A stretch of DNA of 64,000 bases from Chloroflexota bacterium (GTDB lineage: Bacteria > Chloroflexota > Anaerolineae > Anaerolineales > Villigracilaceae), in NCBI GenBank assembly GCA_019873655.1, contig JAIOAU010000010.1:1-64000 (forward strand), read 5' to 3'. The first letter of the stretch is position 1. Each line of letters opens with the position of its first letter. Below the pieces are notes generated by a model. It saw only the letters and a program-made list of their open reading frames with translations. It ran no database searches and was not told the DNA's origin. A program made the position numbers and the translations under genes. Shown here piece after piece: positions 55,829 to 64,000 of this stretch.

Positions 55829-58800
55829 ATGAGCCAATTTCGCAGCCCCATTGTGTGGCGACTCATCCTGTGGTTTTTCCTGCTTTCGCTGGTGCCGGTT
55901 GCCATCGTGCTGATTTTCGTTCAGCGAGATGTGCAAGCCTCGGTGCTCGAGCTCCAGGCTCGCGATGCTCGCAGTCTGGCGCATTTGCTCGCCGACAGAA
56001 TCGTCGCCGAACCAGGGGCTATGCAGACCATCGTTCAAGAATTTACCGCGCCAGGTAGAACGGTGTTCGTCTTGGGAGCAGATGGGACCTATCTGGCCCA
56101 TTCGGACAGCGAGAGAGTTGGACAGAAGGCCAGCAGCGATTTTGCCGACCCCGAAACTCTCGACCAAATTCTCTCCAGTCCAGAACTCGCCGCCAATGTG
56201 GAACAAACCCAGCAATTGGTCGTTTCGCTCCAGAGGGGGGATATTTTCCTGGTCATTCTCGAAAACACCAATCCGACCATCAGCGCGCTGCAGGAACTGT
56301 CGGGCAAAGTCACCTTGCGGCTGATTTTTAGCCTCGTTATCACGTCTCTGGTAGGCGGCGCGGCGGTGCTCACGGTTCTGAATCCCCTGGTCAAATTGTC
56401 GGCCTTTGCCAATCAGTTGGGCGAAAACCTGAACGCGCCCCTCGACAAGAGCGAGTTCGAGGGCGAAATTGCCGCCCTGGCGAACAGCCTGACGGCCATG
56501 GCCGAGCGATTGCGGCAATCGTTCAGCAACCTCGAGCAGCGCGTCGCCGACCGCACTCACGACCTCGAACTGGCGTCCGAAGTGGGCCGGACGATCACCC
56601 AGAAGGTCGCCGATCTCGACGCCATGCTGAGCGAGGCGGTGGAATTGATTCGCGCCCGCTTTGGCCTGTACTACACGCAAATTTACCTACTCGACCCTAG
56701 CCGCCGCGCCCTTGTCCTGCGCGCCGGCACCGGCGAGGTGGGCAAACAACTCTTGAGCCGCGGCCACCGCCTGGCTGTCGGCCCCGGCTCCCTCAACGGG
56801 CGCGCCGTTGCCGAAAACCGGGCCATCATCGTGGCCGATACCGCCGAGAGCGAAAGTTTCCTGCCCAATCCGCTCCTTCCCAACACCCGTTCCGAAATGG
56901 TGGTGCCGCTGGTGATTGCCGATGAAGTCATCGGTGTGCTCGACATGCAGTCCGAAATTCCTGGCGCCTTGAATGAAACCAACCTGCCCGCTTTCACCGT
57001 TCTGGCCGGGCAACTGGCGGTGGCGCTCCAGAACGCCCGTTTGTTTGCTGAAAGCCGTCAGGTGAGAGAGGAACTCGAAGACAACATCCGCCGCTTTACC
57101 GAGGCGGGCTGGCAGGAATTCCTGGACGGCATCGAACACAGTATGAGTCTCGGCTACGCCTTCGATCAAGACAAACTGATCGAGTTGACGCCCGAGGAAG
57201 AAGACCCTGCTCCCGACGCCCTGCACGTTCCCATTACGGTCGGCGGGGCGACCATCGGCGCTCTTCAGGTCGCCGGTGAAAATCGGGACTGGACGCCCGA
57301 TGAAGCCGAGGTCGTCCAGTCGGCGGCCCGCCAACTGGGCCAGCACATCGAGAGCCTGCGTCTGCTGGCCCGCGCCGAACGCTACCGGGTCGAGGCGGAA
57401 GAAGCCGTCCGCCGCCTGACGCGCGAAGGCTGGGAAGCCTACATGAAAGCCCGCCGCGAAATGGGCTGGGGCTATGTCTTCGACCTCAACAAGGTGCAGC
57501 CGCTCGCTGAGCAGGATGGCAACGGTTCGAAACCGGCCCTCAAGCGCTCCCTGACCGTGCGGAACGAACCCGTCGGCGAACTGGCCGTGGAGACCGGCGC
57601 GATTTCCGACGAAACGACTCAAATCCTGGAGTCCGTCGCCCAACGATTGAGCATTCATCTGGAAAATTTGCGCCTCTCCGAACAAAACGAACGGCGCGCC
57701 TATAACCTGGCCACCGTTGCGGCGGTCAGCACCACCGCTTCGACCGTGCTCGACCCCGACGCTTTGCTGCAATCTGTCGTTGACCTTGCCAAGACTCGCT
57801 TTGGCCTCTATCACGCTCACATTTACTTGGTGGACGAGAGTTGGAACACTTTGATGCTCTCTGCCGGGGCGGGCGAGGTCGGGCGGCAATTGGTCGCTCA
57901 ACGGCATGCCATTCCGCTCGACGCCGAACGCTCGCTGGTGGCGCGCGCGGCCCGCGAGCGCGCCGCCGTCATCGTCAACGATGTGCGCGCCGAGCCGGAT
58001 TTCCTGCCCAACCCGCTGCTCCCCGAAACCCGCTCGGAAATGGCCGTCCCCATGATCGTCGGCGATAAAGTCCTGGGCGTGTTCGACGTGCAGTCGGACT
58101 TACTCGATCACTTCACCGAAGAGGATGCCAATATCTACACCACCCTGGCCTCGCAGGTCGGCGTCGCCTTGCAGAACGCCCGTCTGTACGCCGCCCAGAC
58201 GGCCACCGTCGCCCAGTTGCGTGAACTCGACCGCCTCAAGTCCTCCTTCCTGGCCAACATGTCGCACGAACTGCGCACGCCGCTCAACTCGATTCTCGGT
58301 TTTGCCGATGTCATCCTCGAAGGATTGGACGGCCCGCTGACGGAGAACATGACCACCGACCTGAAACTCATCCAGAAGAACGGCCAGCACCTGCTCCACC
58401 TCATCAACGACGTGCTCGACATGGCCAAGATCGAAGCCGGCCGCATGAACCTGGTCGTCGAACGCTTCTCCCTCTACGAAATCCTTGAGGAAGTGACCAG
58501 CATCACCTCTCCCCTGGCCAGCGAGAAGAATCTGGCCCTCTACATCGAACCCGATACGGACAAGACCGTCGAAGTCACCGCCGACCGGACGCGCCTGCGT
58601 CAGGTGATGCTCAACCTGGTCAACAACGCCATCAAATTCACCGAACAGGGCAGCATTGCCATCTCTGCCCGGCGCCAGGACGACCACGTTCTGATTCGGG
58701 TCAAAGATACCGGCATCGGCATCGCTCCGCACCAGATCGAGGCCATCTTCCAGGAATTCGTCCAGGTGGACACGTCCACCACCCGCAAAGTGGGCGGCAC

Positions 58801-58957
58801 CGGCCTGGGCCTGCCTATCAGCCGACGGTTGATCGAAATGCACGGCGGCAAACTGTGGGCCGAGAGCACCGGCGTCCCCGGCGAAGGTTCGACCTTCTAC
58901 GTCCTCCTGCCCCTCGAGGCCCGCATCAGCGAGCCGCAGGAGAAAATGGAGAAGTAA
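55829..58957 (+). CDS. Hybrid-architecture GAF sensor histidine kinase
   Basis: 1042 aa. TM1 about residues 9-31, an extracellular segment of about 130 residues, TM2 about 165-185, HAMP-like coil, GAF 1 (about 255-405), two related weak GAF-like modules (about 410-520 and 525-635), GAF 2 (about 645-800), then the kinase core: H-box SHELRTPLNSILGF with His813, NLVNNAIKFTE, DTGIGIAP and GTGLGLPIS. ATG at 55829 has AGGTG at proper spacing; GTG at 55820 is an alternative. It ends 1 nt before the threonine-synthase-receiver gene, its likely partner. Confidence 0.92.
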   Translation: MSQFRSPIVWRLILWFFLLSLVPVAIVLIFVQRDVQASVLELQARDARSLAHLLADRIVAEPGAMQTIVQEFTAPGRTVFVLGADGTYLAHSDSERVGQKASSDFADPETLDQILSSPELAANVEQTQQLVVSLQRGDIFLVILENTNPTISALQELSGKVTLRLIFSLVITSLVGGAAVLTVLNPLVKLSAFANQLGENLNAPLDKSEFEGEIAALANSLTAMAERLRQSFSNLEQRVADRTHDLELASEVGRTITQKVADLDAMLSEAVELIRARFGLYYTQIYLLDPSRRALVLRAGTGEVGKQLLSRGHRLAVGPGSLNGRAVAENRAIIVADTAESESFLPNPLLPNTRSEMVVPLVIADEVIGVLDMQSEIPGALNETNLPAFTVLAGQLAVALQNARLFAESRQVREELEDNIRRFTEAGWQEFLDGIEHSMSLGYAFDQDKLIELTPEEEDPAPDALHVPITVGGATIGALQVAGENRDWTPDEAEVVQSAARQLGQHIESLRLLARAERYRVEAEEAVRRLTREGWEAYMKARREMGWGYVFDLNKVQPLAEQDGNGSKPALKRSLTVRNEPVGELAVETGAISDETTQILESVAQRLSIHLENLRLSEQNERRAYNLATVAAVSTTASTVLDPDALLQSVVDLAKTRFGLYHAHIYLVDESWNTLMLSAGAGEVGRQLVAQRHAIPLDAERSLVARAARERAAVIVNDVRAEPDFLPNPLLPETRSEMAVPMIVGDKVLGVFDVQSDLLDHFTEEDANIYTTLASQVGVALQNARLYAAQTATVAQLRELDRLKSSFLANMSHELRTPLNSILGFADVILEGLDGPLTENMTTDLKLIQKNGQHLLHLINDVLDMAKIEAGRMNLVVERFSLYEILEEVTSITSPLASEKNLALYIEPDTDKTVEVTADRTRLRQVMLNLVNNAIKFTEQGSIAISARRQDDHVLIRVKDTGIGIAPHQIEAIFQEFVQVDTSTTRKVGGTGLGLPISRRLIEMHGGKLWAESTGVPGEGSTFYVLLPLEARISEPQEKMEK

Positions 58958-58958
58958 G

Positions 58959-60623
58959 ATGGCCTGGCCGAACTTTCTGCAATGCGCCGTTTGCGGCCAT
59001 CAGCAGCCCTACGAACCCTTCGTTCCGGCAGTCTGCCAGGCGTGCGGCGCTCAGTGGCTGCTGCCCAACTATGATTTCAAGGCGTTCAAACGCGAGATTT
59101 TGCGCGGCCTGCCCGGCCGCCCCTCCAATCTCTGGCGCTACCAGGATGTTTTGCCTCTCAAGAATCCGGCCGCTCTGGACCTCTATCCGGCCGGCGGAAC
59201 CCCGCTCTGGCTCTCGCAGCGTTTTGCCCCCGCCCTGGGCCACAGCCGCGTCTACATCAAGGACGAGCGCTTCGGGCCGACCAGTTCGTTCAAGGACCGT
59301 CAGGCGGCTGTGGCGGTGGCGGCCATGAGCGAGGGCGGGGTGCGCGAAGCGGTCATCGCCTCGACCGGCAACGCCGCGGTCGCCTACGCCGCGGCCTGCG
59401 CCCGGGCGGGGATCAAGTTGTGGGTCTTCATGACCAGCCTGGTGCCCCAGGAGAAACTGCGCGAGGCGGCTCTCTTCGGGGCCGAGGTCATCCGCGTCAG
59501 CGGCAACTACGACCAGACCAAGCAGATCGCCGCCCAGTTCGCTCAACGCCGACACCTGCTGCTCGACCGCGGCGCCAGTTCGGTGCCGGCCCGCGAGTCG
59601 ATGAAGACCATCGCTTATGAGATCGTCGAACAACTCGGCTGGCGCGCCCCCGATTGGTACATCCAGGCCGTCAGCGGTGGGCTGGGGCCGCTGGGCGTCT
59701 ATCAGGGCTTCAAAGAACTGTTCGATATGGGCCTGATTGAACGCATCCCCAAACTGGCCATCGTCCAGGCCGAGGGGTGCTCGCCGATGGTGCAGGCGTT
59801 CAAGGCCGGGAAAGAGGTCGCCGATCCGGTGGTGCCCGACACCTGCATCATTATTCTCTCGACCGGTGATCCCGGCAAAACGTACACTTACTTGTGGAAC
59901 ATTATCCAACAACATGGCGGCGCGATGGAATCGGTGACCGACGCCGAAGCCTTTGCCGCCATGCGTTCGCTGGCCAAGAGCGAGGGCATGGCCGTCGAAC
60001 CGGCGGCGGCGGTGGCTTTTGCCGGTCTTGAAAAAATGGTCAAGAACGGTACAATTGGCGCCGACGAGACGGTGGTCGTCAATTGCAGCGGACACACCTT
60101 CCCGGTCGAAAAACACGTCCTGGGCGAGCAATTCGCCGTAGATGTTCACTTGAGCGAAGGCCAGACTCCCGCCCCGCGCGAGGGCCTGTTGGCCGCCCTC
60201 GAAAATCTGGACGAAAAGACCACCACCGTCCTGGTGGTGGATGACAACGATGACGACGCCCTGCTCATCCGCCGTCTGTTGGAGGGGCGCAAGGCCTACC
60301 GTGTGCAGCATGCCAGGGATGGTTGGGAAGGCCTGGCCCAGGCCCGCCAGACCTTGCCCGACCTGATCGTTACCGACCTGATGATGCCGGGCATTGATGG
60401 GTTCGGTCTGGTGGAAGAATTGAAACTCGACCCGCGTACGAAAGACATACCCATCGTCGTGGTCAGCGCCAAAGACATCACCCCAGAAGAACGGGCGCGG
60501 CTGAATGGTTACATCGAGGCTGTTTACCAGAAGAGTTCTCTGACTCCGCGCAAGTTTGTAGAACAGGTCGTGCAAGTGATCGAAGAGGAGAAGGGAACAA
60601 AGGAGAACGCTCATGGGATATAA
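58959..60623 (+). CDS. Threonine-synthase-like PLP enzyme fused to a response-regulator receiver
   Basis: 554 aa. An N-terminal zinc ribbon (CAVCG and CQACG) precedes a fold-type II PLP domain (about 70-405) with Lys112 in SSFKDRQAA as the Schiff-base Lys, the STGNAAVAYAAA substrate loop and the SGGLGPLGVYQG phosphate-binding loop. A receiver domain follows (about 420-545): DD in LVVDDNDDD, phospho-Asp473 in VTDLMMPGIDG, Ser in VVSAKD and Lys in VYQKSS, all in place. I know of no described enzyme of this architecture. It overlaps the next receiver gene by 11 bp and starts 1 nt after the kinase stop, so phosphorylation by that kinase is likely. Confidence 0.9.
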   Translation: MAWPNFLQCAVCGHQQPYEPFVPAVCQACGAQWLLPNYDFKAFKREILRGLPGRPSNLWRYQDVLPLKNPAALDLYPAGGTPLWLSQRFAPALGHSRVYIKDERFGPTSSFKDRQAAVAVAAMSEGGVREAVIASTGNAAVAYAAACARAGIKLWVFMTSLVPQEKLREAALFGAEVIRVSGNYDQTKQIAAQFAQRRHLLLDRGASSVPARESMKTIAYEIVEQLGWRAPDWYIQAVSGGLGPLGVYQGFKELFDMGLIERIPKLAIVQAEGCSPMVQAFKAGKEVADPVVPDTCIIILSTGDPGKTYTYLWNIIQQHGGAMESVTDAEAFAAMRSLAKSEGMAVEPAAAVAFAGLEKMVKNGTIGADETVVVNCSGHTFPVEKHVLGEQFAVDVHLSEGQTPAPREGLLAALENLDEKTTTVLVVDDNDDDALLIRRLLEGRKAYRVQHARDGWEGLAQARQTLPDLIVTDLMMPGIDGFGLVEELKLDPRTKDIPIVVVSAKDITPEERARLNGYIEAVYQKSSLTPRKFVEQVVQVIEEEKGTKENAHGI

Positions 60624-61014
60624 CATTCTCTATATAGAAGATAACCCGGATAATATGATCCTCGTCAAGCGCACCCTGGAGGCGCGCGGTTATAAAATGT
60701 TCGAGGCGGCCAACGGGACCGAAGGCCTTGCCATTGCCGAAAAAGAGGATATCGATCTCATTCTGCTGGACATTAACTTGCCCGACATCGATGGCTACGA
60801 GGTGGCCCGCCGTTTACGGAGCAATCCCGTCAAACCCAGCCTGATTCACGTGCCGATCATTGCCATCACGGCCAACGCCCTCAAAGGGGATGCCGAGAAA
60901 GCGCTGGCTGCCGGGTGTGATGTTTACATGTCGAAGCCGATCAACATCCACGAATTGTGGGCGCGCGTGGAAGGATTTGTGCCTTCTCCCAAGAGCAGTA
61001 CTGGTTCGGTGTGA
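60613..61014 (+). CDS. Single-domain response regulator (DivK-like)
   Basis: 133 aa: one receiver domain with DN in YIEDNPDN, phospho-acceptor Asp53 (LLDINLPDIDG), Thr in AITANALKGD and Lys in YMSKPINI. No output domain. It can move phosphate between partners or act by protein contact. It starts inside the end of the synthase-receiver gene and has AGGAG upstream. Confidence 0.92.
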   Translation: MGYNILYIEDNPDNMILVKRTLEARGYKMFEAANGTEGLAIAEKEDIDLILLDINLPDIDGYEVARRLRSNPVKPSLIHVPIIAITANALKGDAEKALAAGCDVYMSKPINIHELWARVEGFVPSPKSSTGSV

Positions 61015-61034
61015 GACCAGCAGGACACGCCTAC

Positions 61035-62225
61035 ATGACCAAGCAACAAACTGCCCGGGTAGCGTTTTCCTATATTACTAGTATTTCGTGTTCCGCTTGT
61101 GGAAAATTCTATCCGGTGACGCAAGTCAATACCTATTGCCCGGATTGTCAGGCGCCTCTCCTGTCGCATTATGACCTGGAAGCCGTGCGCCGCTGCGTGG
61201 ACAGAGAGGAAATCCGCAGCCGGCGGCGCGGCATGTGGCGCTGGCACGAATTGCTCCCCGTTCAGCAGCCCGAAAACGTGGTGACCCTCGGCGAGGGGGA
61301 TACGCCTCTCTTGCCTCTTCCCAACCTGGGACGGTATCTCGGTCTATCCCGCTTGTTCGTCAAAGATGAAAGCAGCAACCCCACCGGCAGTTTCAAAGCC
61401 CGCGGTCTGGCCGCTGCCGTGTCCAAAGCCAGGGAATTGGGGATTCAGAAGGTCATCATCCCTACGGCGGGAAACGCCGGAGGGGCGATGGCAGCCTACG
61501 CCGCCCGCGCTGGAATCAGGGCCTACATCTTCATGCCCAAGGATACGCCGCATGCCAACGTCGAGGAAAGCCGCATGGCGGGGGCGGAGGTCATGTTGAT
61601 TGACGGTCTGATCAGCGAAGCCGCAGGTATGGCCGGCGAAAAGGCCCGTCAGGAAGGCTGGTTCGACCTTTCTACCTTCAAAGAACCGTACCGGGTGGAG
61701 GGCAAGAAAATCATGGGCTATGAACTGGCCGAAGATTTCGACTGGACCCTGCCCGATGTGATTCTCTATCCCACCGGCGGCGGCACCGGCCTGGTAGGAA
61801 TGTGGAAGGCCTTTGCCGAACTCGAAGCGCTGGGCTGGCTCAACCATCCGAGACGCCCGCGCATGGTGGTCGTCCAGGCCGAGGGCTGCGCGCCGATCGT
61901 CAAGGCTTTTCAAGCGCGTCAGTCGTTTTGTGATTTCTGGCTGAACGCCCACACGATTGCCGCCGGCCTGCGCGTCCCGAAGAGTTTCGCGGACCATCTC
62001 ATTCTGGCCGACGTCTATGAAAGCGACGGCATGGCGGTTGCCGTCAGCGATGAGGAGATTCTCAAAGCCCAGCGTCTGCTGGGGCGCGAGGAGGGCATTT
62101 TTGCGGCTCCAGAAGGAGCGGCCACCCTCGCCGCTCTCGAGAAGTTACTCGATATGAAGTGGATCGATGCGTCCGAACGCATTGTCCTTTTCAATACCGG
62201 TTCTGGCCTAAAATATTTGCCCTGA
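61035..62225 (+). CDS. thrC: Threonine synthase (second copy)
   Basis: 396 aa. A zinc ribbon (CSACG and CPDC) opens the chain; the PLP Lys121 is in NPTGSFKARG; TAGNAGGAMAAYAARAG is the substrate loop and PTGGGTGLVGMWKAF the phosphate loop. It would convert O-phosphohomoserine to threonine. It shares the zinc ribbon and fold with the fused paralogue upstream but little close identity. It follows the receiver gene by 20 nt. The start at 61035 has only a weak site; the longer frame from 60957 overlaps the receiver gene. Confidence 0.9.
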   Translation: MTKQQTARVAFSYITSISCSACGKFYPVTQVNTYCPDCQAPLLSHYDLEAVRRCVDREEIRSRRRGMWRWHELLPVQQPENVVTLGEGDTPLLPLPNLGRYLGLSRLFVKDESSNPTGSFKARGLAAAVSKARELGIQKVIIPTAGNAGGAMAAYAARAGIRAYIFMPKDTPHANVEESRMAGAEVMLIDGLISEAAGMAGEKARQEGWFDLSTFKEPYRVEGKKIMGYELAEDFDWTLPDVILYPTGGGTGLVGMWKAFAELEALGWLNHPRRPRMVVVQAEGCAPIVKAFQARQSFCDFWLNAHTIAAGLRVPKSFADHLILADVYESDGMAVAVSDEEILKAQRLLGREEGIFAAPEGAATLAALEKLLDMKWIDASERIVLFNTGSGLKYLP

Positions 62226-62246
62226 TCAACGGGTTCGAAGAAGTAA

Positions 62247-62280
62247 AAATCTGGCTGTCAGCCGGCAGCCAGATTTTTTT
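62247..62280. terminator. Bidirectional terminator between thrC and the sigma gene
   Basis: An 11-bp stem aaatctggctg/cagccagattt with an 8-nt loop and seven T on the plus strand; the minus strand also continues with T. It serves both convergent genes. Confidence 0.85.
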
Positions 62281-62301
62281 CGGGACAGTCCCCAGGTTTT
62301 C

Positions 62302-63480
62302 TCACAGGTATTCCTTGAGTTGCCGCGCCCGCCGCGGATGGCGCAGACGCCGCAGGGCTTTGCCCTCGATCTGACGGATGCGCTCGCGCGTCAGGCCGAA
62401 CTTTTCGCCCACCTCTTCCAGCGTGTAGGCTGTCCCATCGTCCAGGCCGAAGCGCAGACGCAGGACGCGCGCTTCGCGCGGCGAGAGCGTGCCCAGGATT
62501 TCGTCGATCTTTTCTTTCAACATGTTCTGGTAGGCGCTCTGCAAGGGGGTCGGGCTGAGTTCATCTTCGATGAATTGTCCCAGTTCTGCGTCCTCATCTT
62601 CTCCCACCGGACTTTCGAGCGAAAGCGGTTGCCACGAGACTTTGGTAATCCATTGCACCTTCTTCAAATCCAGTCCCATCTCTTCGGCCAGTTCCTCGGC
62701 GGTCGGCACACGTCCCAGGCGTTGTTCCAGGTTGTGCGTGGCTCGATACACCTGGCGGATGCGGTCGGTCATGTGGACCGGGATGCGGATGGTGCGGGCT
62801 TGGTCGGCGATGGCGCGCGTGATGGTCTGACGAATCCACCAGGTGGCGTAGGTCGAAAAGCGGAAGCCGCGATGGACATCGTATTTTTCGACCGCTTTCA
62901 TCAGCCCCAGATTGCCTTCTTGAATCAAGTCCAGGAACGGAACGCCGCGCCCGATGTAGCGCTTGGCCACACTGACGACCAGGCGGGTATTGGCCTTGAT
63001 GAGGTGGTCGCGGGCCAACAGCCCATCCTGAACCAAAGCCTCCAGGCGGGCGCGTTCGGGGGAACGGCGCCGGTTGGGCAAGCGCATGAGCGCGGCTTTG
63101 GCTTTGCGTCCCTCCTCGATGCGGACGGCCAATTCATATTCTTCTTCCGCTTTGAGCAGCGGGACGCGCGACATTTCGCGTAGATATAGGCCTACGGCGT
63201 CATCGCTGGCCATCGAAGCGCCGTTTGGCTCCAGCCAGGAGTCCAGCCCTGGTTCCACCAGTCCATCCATGACCGCCAGGTCATAGCGGTCGGAGTCCAA
63301 AATGTCCACTCCCCGATTACGCAGGGCCAGCATGATGACCGTCAAATGTTCGGCGTCATTCCCCACATCTGGATAGATATCCAGCAAATCGTCGGTCGTG
63401 AGATATCCTTGCATCGAGGCTTTTTCCAGGAGCATGTGCATGACTTCTTTGTGTTTTCGGCGCCGTTCAGAGAGTGTCAT
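62302..63480 (-). CDS. rpoD: RNA polymerase primary sigma factor (RpoD/SigA)
   Basis: 392 aa. A region 1.1-like helical segment at the N-terminus, region 1.2 (DDAVGLYLREMSRVPLL), region 2 with DLIQEGNLGLMKAVEKYD and STYATWWIRQTI (core binding and -10 recognition), region 3, and region 4 with LTRERIRQIEGKALRRLRHP (-35 recognition). The start at 63480 has AGGAGGATCACG directly upstream; the longer frame to 63615 lacks it. It is of the size and motif content of the essential housekeeping factor. The promoters found in the window fit its specificity. Confidence 0.94.
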   Translation of the reverse strand: MTLSERRRKHKEVMHMLLEKASMQGYLTTDDLLDIYPDVGNDAEHLTVIMLALRNRGVDILDSDRYDLAVMDGLVEPGLDSWLEPNGASMASDDAVGLYLREMSRVPLLKAEEEYELAVRIEEGRKAKAALMRLPNRRRSPERARLEALVQDGLLARDHLIKANTRLVVSVAKRYIGRGVPFLDLIQEGNLGLMKAVEKYDVHRGFRFSTYATWWIRQTITRAIADQARTIRIPVHMTDRIRQVYRATHNLEQRLGRVPTAEELAEEMGLDLKKVQWITKVSWQPLSLESPVGEDEDAELGQFIEDELSPTPLQSAYQNMLKEKIDEILGTLSPREARVLRLRFGLDDGTAYTLEEVGEKFGLTRERIRQIEGKALRRLRHPRRARQLKEYL

Positions 63481-63503
63481 CGTGATCCTCCTGGAAGCGT
63501 GGC

Positions 63504-64000
63504 TCAACCGAGCAATTCTTTGAGCGCCGAGAAAGGCGAGTCGGCGCCCGAGGAAGAGTGGCCGCAATCGACCTCGTTCAGGTTCGCCCCACAGACGGGG
63601 CATAGACCTTTGCAATCGGGTTTGCAGATCGGGTTGATGGGGAATTCGAGAAAAGCGTACTCGCGCAGGAGCGGCGCGAGGTCAATTTGACCGGTTTCGG
63701 GCACCAGTAAATTGGACTCGGTGATCGAGCGGCGGTCGAAGGCGTACAGGTCGGTAAATTCCCAGTGCAGGGGCTGTTGATACTCTGTCAGGCAGCGGAC
63801 GCATTCGAGCGTCACGCTGCCGTGAAAATCCGCCTGGAGCAAAAGACCCTGCGGCGTACGGCTGAAGCGCGCGATGCCGCTAAAGTCCGCCAGCGTCAAA
63901 TCGTCCCCCAGTTGCATGCGCTCATAATCGAACGCAAAATCGCGGTTGGTGCCGATGACCGCGCTGATCAGGAAACCCACATTGAGTCGTAGGGGGTGAT
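63504..64000 (-). CDS. DUF177 (YceD-like) protein, 5' end outside the window
   Basis: The reading frame continues to the window edge without a start; the visible part opens in frame with a segment reading PLRLNVGFLIS, typical of DUF177 N-termini. A central CVRCLTEY (paired Cys) and the C-terminal C-K-P-D-C-K-G-L-C-P-V-C-G block with the family Cys set are present. In many bacteria the gene precedes rpmF and plays a part in 23S rRNA or ribosome metabolism; here the sigma gene follows after 23 nt, so they may be co-transcribed. A GTG at 63980 is not taken as start because the family motif extends upstream of it. Confidence 0.85.
   Translation of the reverse strand, partial: HPLRLNVGFLISAVIGTNRDFAFDYERMQLGDDLTLADFSGIARFSRTPQGLLLQADFHGSVTLECVRCLTEYQQPLHWEFTDLYAFDRRSITESNLLVPETGQIDLAPLLREYAFLEFPINPICKPDCKGLCPVCGANLNEVDCGHSSSGADSPFSALKELLG

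Noticed and set aside
58926-60626. 566-aa minus-strand frame opposite the synthase-receiver gene
   Set aside because: Exact antisense of a gene with intact catalytic residues; composition typical of shadows.
60990-61034. Possible T-box or threonine leader before thrC
   Set aside because: Only 20 nt separate it from the receiver gene; no leader peptide or T-box sequence fits.

Overview
The window looks like a chromosomal stretch of a Chloroflexota bacterium, probably class Anaerolineae. This rests on the high GC content, the shape of RpoB (a large insertion of about 120-130 residues near the C-terminus), a B12-dependent ribonucleotide reductase controlled by NrdR, GAF-rich sensor kinases and PIG-V-like and DUF1232 genes. 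That assignment is inference; no rRNA or tRNA gene is present to confirm it.

Layout. 1-356 is non-coding sequence full of short degenerate repeats. 357-6230 holds a lipoprotein, a small minus-strand operon (M23 peptidase, short SDR, AAC(3)-type acetyltransferase), a DUF2807 lipoprotein, a HAD phosphatase, a DUF1232 membrane protein and a small Cys-containing protein. ftsK (6394-8712, minus) is divergent from rpoB. From rpoB (9086) to rpsI (34581) the window carries a nearly continuous str-S10-spc-alpha ribosomal superoperon: rpoB, rpsL, rpsG, fusA, tuf, rpsJ, rplC to rplO, secY, adk, map, rpmJ, rpsM, rpsK, rpsD, rpoA, rplQ, truA, rplM, rpsI. It ends in a large hairpin with a T-tract. rpoC is not next to rpoB, and infA is missing between map and rpmJ.

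34716-46881 holds housekeeping and accessory genes: a YabN-type MazG, nrdR preceded by a tandem pair of NrdR boxes, nrdJ interrupted by a 363-residue intein exactly before the active-site cysteine, a membrane-anchored cyclophilin, two sugar-type ABC permeases, a PIG-V-like membrane glycosyltransferase, a deoxynucleoside kinase and a small membrane protein. Two MITE-like inverted-repeat elements lie in the gaps, one of them with a second, truncated copy upstream of rpoB.

46942-62225 is a one-directional signalling locus and the most unusual part of the window. It has a GAF-rich histidine kinase with a winged-helix response regulator, a double-receiver/GAF protein, a TrpX-like substrate-binding lipoprotein, a dCACHE-HAMP-GAF sensor without a kinase, a small membrane protein, a second GAF-rich kinase, a threonine-synthase-like PLP enzyme fused to a receiver domain, a stand-alone receiver and a second threonine synthase. 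The last four genes are packed within 1 to 20 bp or overlap. They suggest an amino-acid-sensing phosphorelay whose output includes a biosynthetic enzyme. The window closes with the primary sigma factor gene and the truncated start of a DUF177/YceD gene, both on the minus strand.
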